Source: Acidobacteriota bacterium
Lineage (GTDB): Bacteria; Acidobacteriota; UBA6911
Reading direction: 5' to 3'
DNA length: 5,323 nt
NCBI GenBank assembly: GCA_031254095.1
Contig: JAIRVC010000381.1
Coordinates: 1 to 5,323, forward strand
Of the stretch, positions 1 to 5,302 are shown one piece after another (the first letter of the stretch is position 1; each line of letters opens with the position of its first letter). The notes under the pieces are model-generated. The model saw only the letters and a program-made list of their open reading frames with translations, made no database searches and had not been told where the DNA came from. Position numbers and translations under genes: made by a program.

Positions 1-101
1 AGGGCTTCGCCCTACGCTATTGATCAAAGGCTTTCAGCCTTTATTTATGCGTGTTTCAGAGCTGAAAGCCCGTAATCAATAGCACAGGATAAAACCCTGT
101 G
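1..101. repeat. multi-hairpin palindromic intergenic element
   Basis: Seen directly: three nested or adjacent palindromes. AGGGC-TTC-GCCCT (1-13) is a short hairpin. Arms 11-38 and 61-88 are inverted copies matching at 23 of 28 positions, with CTATTGAT and GGCTTTCAGC as the best conserved parts. CACAGG (83-88) pairs with CCTGTG (96-101). The left arm can also fold locally, AAAGGCT (26-32) with AGCCTTT (36-42), so two alternative folds compete. There is no coding sequence here. The element probably continues to the left of the window. From memory, intergenic sequences of the type CTATTGATTACGGGCTTTCAGC are dispersed in many copies in PVC-group and related genomes; I cannot confirm this here. 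It could be a REP-like element mobilised by a RAYT-type transposase, which is inference only. Confidence 0.7.
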
Positions 102-152
102 TTTGTGGATAAATATAAAATCCAAGTCCTGAAATGGCGCGGCCCAAAGGGG

Positions 153-178
153 TTTTACACTTACCTTTTAATTATAAT
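153..178 (+). promoter_or_regulatory. possible promoter upstream of the ThDP enzyme gene
   Basis: A perfect TATAAT lies at 173-178 inside a very AT-rich tract (about 160-183). The only -35-like hexamer nearby is TTTACA (154-159), but the spacer is 13 bases, shorter than the usual 16-18, so the -35 assignment is doubtful. AATTATAATT is self-complementary, so the -10 could equally serve the other strand. If used rightwards, transcription would begin near 185 and leave a leader of about 170-200 bases before the enzyme gene, including the hairpins at 222-239 and 293-313. Confidence 0.25.
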
Positions 179-221
179 TTTTTCTCCGAGTTGAGATTTT
201 CATAGTAAGATGACAGCTGTT

Positions 222-262
222 GGCCGCCTCACGGCGGTTAGTGGTCAGTAATCAGTTGTCAG
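222..262. repeat. GC hairpin plus GTCAGT repeat, copy 1
   Basis: CCGCC (224-228), loop TCAC, GGCGG (233-237) form a stem that G-T pairs extend at both ends. It is followed directly by AGTGGTCAGTAATCAG (240-255) and a further TTGTCAG. The same arrangement, GGCCGCC hairpin then AGTNGTCAGNNNTCAG, recurs at 5190-5223, so this is a two-part repeat unit rather than a chance stem. It lies in the leader region of the ThDP enzyme gene. There is no T-run after the stem, so it does not look like an intrinsic terminator for an upstream gene. Confidence 0.65.
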
Positions 263-292
263 AAAAAATCCGCTGCGAAACACCATTTATAG

Positions 293-313
293 GTAACTTT
301 GAAATGAAGTTAC
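293..313 (+). promoter_or_regulatory. leader hairpin before the ThDP enzyme gene
   Basis: GTAACTT (293-299) pairs perfectly with AAGTTAC (307-313) around a seven-base interval, and a T300-G306 wobble could close it further. The stem ends 13 bases before the purine-rich AAGGAAGG at 327-334. It could influence translation of the gene that follows, but nothing in the sequence identifies a ligand or protein partner, and it does not match a riboswitch class I recognise. Confidence 0.3.
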
Positions 314-326
314 GGGCGAGATTCGC

Positions 327-396
327 AAGGAAGGATTTATTAATGTATATCTGTAATGAAGCGGTGCGGATTGGAGGTTGGCGTGAGCTGCGATAA
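327..396 (+). other. strong Shine-Dalgarno with 17-codon ORF overlapping the enzyme gene start
   Basis: AAGGAAGG (327-334) sits eight bases before an ATG at 343, the best ribosome-binding arrangement in the leader. That ATG opens a frame of only 17 codons, MYICNEAVRIGGWRELR, ending at TAA 394-396. This frame differs from that of the ThDP enzyme, and overlaps its candidate starts at 356 and 383. It may be a short upstream ORF that couples or tunes translation of the enzyme. It may instead be the original enzyme start, cut off by a small frameshift. The peptide has no run of one amino acid of the kind expected in a classical attenuator leader. Confidence 0.35.
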
Positions 397-2113
397 TGAA
401 ACCAGGCGGCAGGATATTATTACAGCCGCGGACTGCTATGAAGGCCACGAGCTGATATTGCAGTCGCTGGCCGCCAATGACGTAAAGAAAATTTTCTTCT
501 GCGGCGGAACGGACAATTTTTATTTCATGGAATCCGTGGCGAAATTTAAGGCTCTCGGCAAACCCTGTCCCGATCTTATTACTGTCCTGCACGAATCGGA
601 CGCGGTGTACATGAATATGGGATATTTTCAGTGGACGGGAAAACCGCAGGTAACGCTGCTTCACGTCGATTGCGGCACGATTAACGCCGGAGGCGCGTGG
701 CCGGAAGCGTGGCACGCCAACGCGGGCATAGTCGTAATAGCCGGGCGCACGCCATGGACCACGAAAAATGAACTGCCCGGCGCGCGCTCAATCTCCGTTC
801 ACTGGCAGCAGGAAGTATATGACCAGGCCGCGATAGTCCGGCAATACACAAAGTGGGATTACGGAATCAAAACCATTGAGAACGCTTCGCTGATTATCCA
901 AAGCGCGTTCCGCATCGCCGCCAGCGAACCCTGCGGCCCCGTATACCTGACGCTGCCGCGCGAAGTCGCTGCGGCGAAAATCCCGGACGGCCTGGCGATA
1001 TGCGATCCTGACGCGTTCAAACCGGCGGTTTCGCCGCAGGGCGATTCGGCGGCGTTGCGTGAAGCCGCGAAAAAACTGGCGGAAGCGCAAAACCCGATCA
1101 TTATCGTCAAGAGCATGGGACGTCACCCCGAAGCGGTGGCTGTCCTCGTAAAGCTGGCGGAGAAACTGGCGATTCCGGTTTTGTCTACGGATGTCTTCAT
1201 GAATTTTCCCAAACGGCATTGGGCGCGCGTTGACAAAGCCGATCTTCAAAATCGGGACATCGTGCTGATTATTGATCACGACGTACCCTGGATTCATGCC
1301 GATCCGCCGAAAACCGCGACGATTATTTCAATGGATTCCGATCCTATGCGCCTGAAACAGCCGCTCTGGGGCTATCCCGTTCACATTCCGATCGCCTGCG
1401 ATTCGTCCAAGGCGCTCCCGGTTCTCCTTGATATGACGGATGAATTTATCACCGCCGGTAGAAAAAGCGTTTTTGAAGAACGCCGCAAGGCTCTTTACGA
1501 GGCAAGGAAAGACGCCGACGAAACGCTGCGGGGCGAAATCGAAAAGGCCCGGACGGCCCGGACGATCTCTCCCGTCTGGATCAAAGAATGCGTGAACCGG
1601 ATTTCAGACGAAAATACGGTACTGCTGTGGGATATCTCTCCAATCGGTCAGGGGGACCGGACGCCGCCCGGTCATGTTTTCGCTCAGTACGCGGCAAACC
1701 TCGGCAACTCCTGGCCGCGCGGCATAGGAATCAAGATGGCCGCGCCTGATAAGATGGTTATCGCAAGCGGCGGTGATGGCTCGACGATTTTCGCCAACCC
1801 CGAAGCGGCGCTCTGGACGTCGCTGAAATACGGCGCGCCAATTCTCTATATTGTCAACAACAACAACAGGTATGGCGCGGTGCAGGTAAATCTTGACGCC
1901 TATGGCGGATCGGAGAGTTACGCGGGCAAAGCCGGATTTAACGGTTCTGACCTTTCGCCGTCGCCCGATTTTGCCATGATAGCTAAAGCCGTCGGCGCTT
2001 ACGGAGAAAATGTGATGGAACCCGGCGCGCTGCCCGGTGCTCTGCAGCGCTGCCTTGACGCCGTCAGGGGCGGCCGGGCGGCCGTTCTTGATATAATCAC
2101 CGCCGGGAAATGA
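356..2113 (+). CDS. ThDP-dependent enzyme, acetolactate synthase-like
   Basis: A 585-residue member of the acetolactate synthase/benzoylformate decarboxylase superfamily, cytoplasmic, expected to join or cleave C-C bonds at 2-oxo acids using thiamine diphosphate and Mg2+. The N-terminal PYR domain (about 22-205) carries the probable catalytic glutamate E80 in LHESDAV. The segments AGRTP (129-133), IHW-type SVHWQQE (147-153) and KWDY (166-169), then GPVYLTLPREV (194-204), match an uncharacterised 'thiamine pyrophosphate-requiring protein' group rather than classical IlvB. The middle domain spans about 235-360. The C-terminal PP domain has the cofactor motif GDG (473-475), 25 residues, then NN (501-502). 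Length is slightly above the usual 550-575. Residues 1-22 look like extra sequence: GTG at 383 (codon 10), with GGAGG five bases upstream, is an equally good start, whereas ATG 356 has no well-placed ribosome site. No regulatory subunit gene is next to it. The substrate cannot be told from sequence. Confidence 0.9.
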   Translation: MKRCGLEVGVSCDNETRRQDIITAADCYEGHELILQSLAANDVKKIFFCGGTDNFYFMESVAKFKALGKPCPDLITVLHESDAVYMNMGYFQWTGKPQVTLLHVDCGTINAGGAWPEAWHANAGIVVIAGRTPWTTKNELPGARSISVHWQQEVYDQAAIVRQYTKWDYGIKTIENASLIIQSAFRIAASEPCGPVYLTLPREVAAAKIPDGLAICDPDAFKPAVSPQGDSAALREAAKKLAEAQNPIIIVKSMGRHPEAVAVLVKLAEKLAIPVLSTDVFMNFPKRHWARVDKADLQNRDIVLIIDHDVPWIHADPPKTATIISMDSDPMRLKQPLWGYPVHIPIACDSSKALPVLLDMTDEFITAGRKSVFEERRKALYEARKDADETLRGEIEKARTARTISPVWIKECVNRISDENTVLLWDISPIGQGDRTPPGHVFAQYAANLGNSWPRGIGIKMAAPDKMVIASGGDGSTIFANPEAALWTSLKYGAPILYIVNNNNRYGAVQVNLDAYGGSESYAGKAGFNGSDLSPSPDFAMIAKAVGAYGENVMEPGALPGALQRCLDAVRGGRAAVLDIITAGK

Positions 2114-2138
2114 ATTTTTAGAGGTTCCCTTTGGATAT

Positions 2139-2444
2139 GGAAACGCTGATTGGTGCATCGTTTCATTAATATATGACACCGTTCTGCAACTGTCGCTTCC
2201 AATCCGCTATCTGATTAGGATGTGCGTCAAAATGAACTGACAACTCAGAGCGCGTTTTGTCTTCTCTCAGTGCTGTCAGCGCCACCTTCGCATTGAATAA
2301 TGAACCGTGGTTCCGCCTCTGCCTTTTTCCCGTTTCTTCCTCATGTAAAAAAGAAAGATTAACACTTATACCACTGTCCAGTTTTCATTAACCACCTCTC
2401 GTTTACCGTGGCGTTGGAAAAATGTGGCCATAATCAGCGTTTCC
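2139..2444. repeat. 13-base inverted repeat flanking the transposase remnant
   Basis: GGAAACGCTGATT at 2139-2151 is repeated exactly in inverted orientation as AATCAGCGTTTCC at 2432-2444. A perfect 13-base inverted match is unlikely by chance in a gap of under 500 bases. The pair encloses the transposase fragment at 2166-2344. Two readings fit: the arms are the ends of a small element of about 306 bases, or they are two halves of one palindrome that was split by an insertion. No convincing target-site duplication is visible just outside the arms. Confidence 0.55.
2166..2344 (-). pseudogene. IS3-family OrfA transposase fragment, frameshifted and truncated
   Basis: On the - strand, the frame ending at the TAA complementary to 2166-2168 reads RRNH, then NAKVALTALREDKT, then ELSVHFDAHPNQIADWKRQL. 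This is the N-terminal helix-turn-helix region of IS3-family OrfA proteins; HPNQI followed by WK-QL is the recognition-helix signature. OrfA is the DNA-binding half of the IS3 transposase and is normally about 90-100 residues, followed by OrfB with the DDE catalytic core. Here the frame stops after QNGVIY, and no leucine zipper or OrfB follows. The only nearby start, ATG at 2344-2342 (MRKKREK), is in a different frame; adding one base between 2325 and 2344 would join it to RQRRNH. The fragment is therefore dead. Upstream of it on the - strand, TGAAAACTGGACA (2387-2375) could be part of the original left end, which is inference. Confidence 0.8.
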
Positions 2445-2581
2445 TTAAACATCTAAACATCCAAAAAATCCGCAAAAAATTTTCAATTCGCCTATTGACC
2501 TTCGAGTTACGCGAAGGATTACAGTTTACCCAGAACCATTGCATCCGGGGAAAACTTTGAATTTATGGGAGTTAAAAAATC
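2345..2581 (+). other. non-coding leader region before the chemoreceptor gene
   Basis: No coding sequence is supported here. Visible items are: the possible IS end near 2375-2397; the right arm of the inverted repeat at 2432-2444; TAAACATC in two tandem copies (2446-2461); a small hairpin, CCTTCG (2499-2504) with CGAAGG (2512-2517); and the GGGAG ribosome site at 2567-2571, ten bases before the chemoreceptor ATG. TTGACC at 2495-2500 resembles a -35 box, but nothing like TATAAT stands at the right distance. I found no sigma-28 or sigma-54 type promoter. Confidence 0.5.
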
Positions 2582-4315
2582 ATGAATAATATCAAAATAG
2601 GCGTTAAGTTGATGGCAACATTTCTGATTATTGTCTTCATGATGATAATTACGGGATTATATCTGACCAACGGTTTAAAAACCGTGGATGAACACAGCAT
2701 CTTACTATATGAAAAGGGAGCGATTCCTTTAGGTCTGCTGGTAGAGACCGCGGAACAGGCGCAGGAATTGCGGATACAGGCGCGTGAAATCCAGATAACC
2801 AAAAACAAGAACGAACGGGACGCCGCCCTGAAGAATATCGAGGCGTCCCATTCTGTTTTGAATGACGTCATAAATCAGCAGATTCAAATGGCGTTTAAAG
2901 AAGATGAGCGGTTGCATTTGCTGGAATTGCAGTCGCTTATAGACGAATACGTGAAAGAGGTAAAAATCTACGCGGAGGCCATCGACAGGGGCGGAAGCAA
3001 TGTACTGCCGGATAAGGTAAATGAGCTGGCGGGAAAATTTATGAAAACCGGCGGCGAAGTTATAGAACTGGAAATCGGCGCCATCGGCGAACTTTCAAAA
3101 AACAATGAGGAATTTGTTGATCGCACCATAAGGAATTCTGTCGCCATTCTGATAACGGCCGCGCTTATTGCCGCCACTCTTGGATTTTATCTTGTCGCTT
3201 CCATAACGCGCCCTCTAAAAGTTCTTGTTGGCGTTATAAATAAAATATCGGAAGGCGATATGACTTCGCGCGCAAATCTGAAACGCGGGGATGAATTGGG
3301 AATACTTGCCGGGGCTGTCGATAACCTGTCCTCGAAACTGCAGGGCATTATGAAAAACCTGCACGTAAATTCCGACACGCTGGCCGGCGCCAGCGAGGAA
3401 CTTTCCGTTGTGAGCAGGCAATTGGCGAGCGGTTCAGAAGAAACAGCCGCTCAAAGCAACACCGTCGCCAGCACGGCGGAACAAATGGCGGTCAACATAA
3501 ACGCCATGGCGAGCGGAGCGGAGGAGGCAAGCGTCAACGCAAGCGAAGTCGCGGGAGCGGCGGAGCAAATGAGCGTAAACATGAGCACCATCGCAAGTTC
3601 CATGAACGAAATGAGCGTAAGTATAAACGAGATCGCGGAAAATACGAATGATGTCCGCAAGGTAGTAACCGAAGCGACCGGCAAGGCGGCGGACGCCACA
3701 AGCGCAATGAGCAAGCTGGGTGTTTCCGCAATGGAAATCGGGCACGTTACTGAAATTATCAAGAAAATCGCGGACAAGACCAACCTGCTGGCGTTAAACG
3801 CGACTATTGAGGCGGCGAGCGCGGGAGAGGCCGGCAAGGGTTTTGCCGTTGTCGCGGGCGAGATAAAGGCGCTTGCGAACCAGAGCGCGCAGAGCGCGGA
3901 CGATATAGCCCGCCGCATAGAGGGCATTCAAAGCGGTACGAATAACGCGGTCAACGTTATTCGCGATGTTTCAGAAATAATAATAAAGATCAACAAGTCG
4001 GTTGAATCCATATCCGGTCATGTTGATCAGCAAACAAAGGCAAGCAACGAGATAGCGAGCAATATCGCGCAGGCAAACACTGGAGCGAAACGGGTTGCGG
4101 GCTCCATTGGCGAAGTGGCCAAAGGGGCGGGCGACGTCAGCCGCAACGCGGGCGAAGCGGCCAAAGGCGCGGTCCACGTCAGCACCAGTGTTTCCGATAT
4201 GATCCAGGTGGCCAGAGACAGCGCGCAGGGAGCGGCCCAGGTCAGCCAAAGCGCGGGCGATCTGTCAAAAATTGCCGATGAGTTGAGGCATACCGTCGCT
4301 CAGTTCAAGGTGTAG
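2582..4315 (+). CDS. methyl-accepting chemotaxis protein with four-helix-bundle sensor
   Basis: A 577-residue inner-membrane chemoreceptor that passes ligand signals to CheA/CheW and so to the flagellar motor or a related output. Order: short cytoplasmic start; transmembrane helix about 11-29; periplasmic helical sensor about 30-184, resembling the 4HB_MCP domain (LYEKGAIPL near 42-50); second transmembrane helix about 186-206; HAMP about 207-259; long coiled-coil signalling domain to the end. The hairpin tip is at 400-424 (TNLLALNATIEAASAGEAGKGFAVVAGEI), written here by its ends: TNLLALNATIEA and AGEAGKGFAVVAGEI. About 155-160 residues lie on each side of tip residue E416, which suggests the long 44-heptad class; this is my estimate. 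Position S413 replaces the arginine common in E. coli-type tips. There is no C-terminal NWETF-like CheR/CheB tether. The start is supported by GGGAG ten bases upstream; later methionines fall within the first membrane helix. No che genes are adjacent, so this is an orphan receptor. The ligand is unknown. Confidence 0.95.
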   Translation: MNNIKIGVKLMATFLIIVFMMIITGLYLTNGLKTVDEHSILLYEKGAIPLGLLVETAEQAQELRIQAREIQITKNKNERDAALKNIEASHSVLNDVINQQIQMAFKEDERLHLLELQSLIDEYVKEVKIYAEAIDRGGSNVLPDKVNELAGKFMKTGGEVIELEIGAIGELSKNNEEFVDRTIRNSVAILITAALIAATLGFYLVASITRPLKVLVGVINKISEGDMTSRANLKRGDELGILAGAVDNLSSKLQGIMKNLHVNSDTLAGASEELSVVSRQLASGSEETAAQSNTVASTAEQMAVNINAMASGAEEASVNASEVAGAAEQMSVNMSTIASSMNEMSVSINEIAENTNDVRKVVTEATGKAADATSAMSKLGVSAMEIGHVTEIIKKIADKTNLLALNATIEAASAGEAGKGFAVVAGEIKALANQSAQSADDIARRIEGIQSGTNNAVNVIRDVSEIIIKINKSVESISGHVDQQTKASNEIASNIAQANTGAKRVAGSIGEVAKGAGDVSRNAGEAAKGAVHVSTSVSDMIQVARDSAQGAAQVSQSAGDLSKIADELRHTVAQFKV

Positions 4316-4363
4316 CGGTTCATATGAAACGTATGCCCGAATAATCCAGGAGTTGATGAAACC

Positions 4364-4503
4364 GCGTTTCCATGTTTACGCTGGTTTGCGTCCTTTGCGC
4401 CTGCTTTGCGTTCTTTGCGGTTAAAAAATTTAAGGTAAAAAATTCACCGCAAATAGCGCAAAACAGGCGCAAAGGACGCAAGGAATACCATGTATGGAAA
4501 CGC
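4364..4503. repeat. TTTGCG/CGCAAA long inverted-repeat element
   Basis: Inner arms 4387-4421 and 4446-4480 are inverted copies matching at 32 of 35 positions, made of repeated TTTGCG units (for example TGCGTCCTTTGCGCCTG). A 24-base AT-rich loop separates them and contains TAAAAAATT twice (4422-4430 and 4436-4444). Outer arms GCGTTTCCAT (4364-4373) and ATGGAAACGC (4494-4503) are a perfect 10-base inverted pair, separated from the inner stem by 13 unpaired bases on each side. The whole can fold as one 140-base hairpin and might stop transcription after the chemoreceptor gene, although it lacks a classical terminator shape. From memory, sequences with repeated CGCAAAG units are widely dispersed in environmental bacterial genomes and produce spurious proteins containing TAKNAK, as the - strand does here. 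It is a repeat and does not encode a protein. Confidence 0.8.
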
Positions 4504-4573
4504 AACTTCTCATTCGTGATTCTGCGTTTCCCGACTTCTGTACTTTAAACGCGACATGCTATATCTTTAAAAA

Positions 4574-5212
4574 ATGATGAAATCAGCGGAATCAATCATT
4601 CCCGTCATACTGGCGGCGGGTAATTCGAAACGGATGGGGTATCCCAAGGCGCTTTTGCCGCTGGGAGAGGAAGTTTTTCTGACGCGGATTCTGCGGGTTT
4701 TGCGCGAGGCCGGGCTTGCGCGTCCACGGTTGATTCTCGGCAGGGACGCGGCGCTCGTTGAAGCGCGTATCGGCGATTATCCCGTGGATATCCATGTGAA
4801 CCCCGATCCGGACAGAGGACAACTGTCATCCATTCAACTTGGCGTTTCCGGGTTTCCGGAAAAATTTGAAGCGGCCATGCTTTGGCCTGTGGATCAGCCC
4901 GCCGTATCGGTGGAACTGACGCGCCGTCTCACGGAGCTTTTTGTCGCAAAAGACTGCCGCATTGCCGTTCCGTTCCGCAACGGCAAACGCGGACATCCGG
5001 CGATTTTCCACCGAACCCTGTTCCATGAATTTATGGACGCGCCGATGGGAAAAGGAGCGAAAGGGATAATCTCGCGCTACGAATCGGAAACCTGTTTTCT
5101 GCCGTCCGATGAATCCGCCGCATTTATCGACATTGACACTCCGTCGGATTATCAGACATTAACCGGCCAACGCCTTGAAGAAGCGATCGGGCCGCCGCAA
5201 GGCGGCCAGTAG
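4574..5212 (+). CDS. MobA/MocA-like nucleotidyltransferase
   Basis: A 212-residue cytoplasmic protein of the MobA-like NTP transferase group. The fold binds a CTP/GTP-type nucleotide and transfers the nucleotidyl group to an acceptor. The best characterised relatives (MocA, MobA) make molybdopterin dinucleotide cofactors; others act on sugar or alcohol phosphates. Visible motifs: the nucleotide-binding loop LAAGNSKRMG (13-22) with K25; NPDPDRGQLSSI (76-87); PVDQP (105-109), whose aspartate D107 should hold Mg2+; RGHP (139-142); and DIDTPSDY (186-193) near the end. The pattern is closest to MocA-type proteins, but no molybdoenzyme or xanthine dehydrogenase gene is in view, so the acceptor is open. 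There is no Shine-Dalgarno before the start; an in-frame TAA at 4568 rules out a longer form, and a second ATG follows at 4577. The last seven residues, GPPQGGQ, come from a repeat copy. Confidence 0.88.
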   Translation: MMKSAESIIPVILAAGNSKRMGYPKALLPLGEEVFLTRILRVLREAGLARPRLILGRDAALVEARIGDYPVDIHVNPDPDRGQLSSIQLGVSGFPEKFEAAMLWPVDQPAVSVELTRRLTELFVAKDCRIAVPFRNGKRGHPAIFHRTLFHEFMDAPMGKGAKGIISRYESETCFLPSDESAAFIDIDTPSDYQTLTGQRLEEAIGPPQGGQ

Positions 5213-5223
5213 TCAGCGGTCAG
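5190..5223. repeat. GC hairpin plus GTCAGT repeat, copy 2, overlapping a gene end
   Basis: GGCCGCC (5190-5196), tetraloop GCAA, GGCGGCC (5201-5207) make a perfect seven-base stem with a GNRA-type loop. AGTAGTCAGCGGTCAG (5208-5223) follows directly. The second part matches 12 of 16 bases of 240-255, and the stem matches the one at 222-239, so both copies belong to one repeat family. This copy begins inside the nucleotidyltransferase gene and supplies its last codons and the TAG stop (5210-5212). No T-run follows, so it is not a standard intrinsic terminator, though the stem could still pause polymerase or protect the 3' end. Confidence 0.7.
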
Positions 5224-5224
5224 C

Positions 5225-5248
5225 AGGGGCGACCGCCCTGTCACCCCT
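5225..5248. repeat. short GGGGCGAC palindrome
   Basis: AGGGGCGAC (5225-5233) is inverted as GTCACCCCT (5240-5248), eight of nine pairs with one C-A mismatch, around CGCCCT. An alternative stem, CAGGG with CCCTG, uses 5224-5240. From memory, palindromes of the type AGGGGCGACC/GGTCGCCCCT are common intergenic repeats in several bacterial phyla, and this looks like a slightly decayed copy. It abuts the repeat copy that ends the preceding gene. Confidence 0.45.
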
Positions 5249-5272
5249 ATCTAAATACGCCGAGGTTAGAGA

Positions 5273-5302
5273 CTGTCAGCACACTGTTTTAGCGTGTATA
5301 AT
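5273..5302 (+). promoter_or_regulatory. possible promoter reading out of the window
   Basis: A perfect TATAAT (5297-5302) is preceded, with an 18-base spacer, by CTGTCA (5273-5278), which matches four of six bases of TTGACA. It would start transcription near 5309, towards a gene beyond the right edge. The final ATG (5314) would be nearly leaderless and has no ribosome site, so I do not call a gene there. Confidence 0.35.

Noticed and set aside
1604..2179. 191-residue - strand ORF opposite the ThDP gene end
   Set aside because: It is a shadow of the conserved cofactor-binding region of the + strand gene and resembles no known family.
2237..2279. Imperfect hairpin, CTGACA with TGTCAG plus inner pairs, that resembled a terminator after the ThDP gene
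   Set aside because: It lies within the OrfA remnant, has a mismatch and bulge, and is not followed by a T-run, so it is best explained as leftover coding sequence.
2300..2362. 20-codon + strand ORF starting at ATG 2300
   Set aside because: No ribosome site, and it runs antisense to the OrfA fragment.
2359..2388. TTAACA, 18 bases, TTTCAT as a promoter for the chemoreceptor gene
   Set aside because: The -10 match is weak, the site is about 190 bases upstream, and it lies in the probable IS-derived segment.
2161..2391. Nine-base direct repeat TTTCATTAA (2161-2169 and 2383-2391) as a target-site duplication
   Set aside because: IS3 elements usually duplicate 3-5 bases, and an AT-rich nine-mer repeated once in a gap of this size is not surprising.
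3451..3927. 158-residue hydrophobic - strand ORF opposite the receptor
   Set aside because: The alanine/serine-rich coiled coil read in reverse gives an apparent hydrophobic protein; there is no independent start or family signal.
4320..4505. 61-residue - strand ORF containing LTAKNAKQAQRTQ
   Set aside because: It is the translation of the TTTGCG/CGCAAA repeat; such spurious ORFs are typical of this repeat type and it has no supported start.
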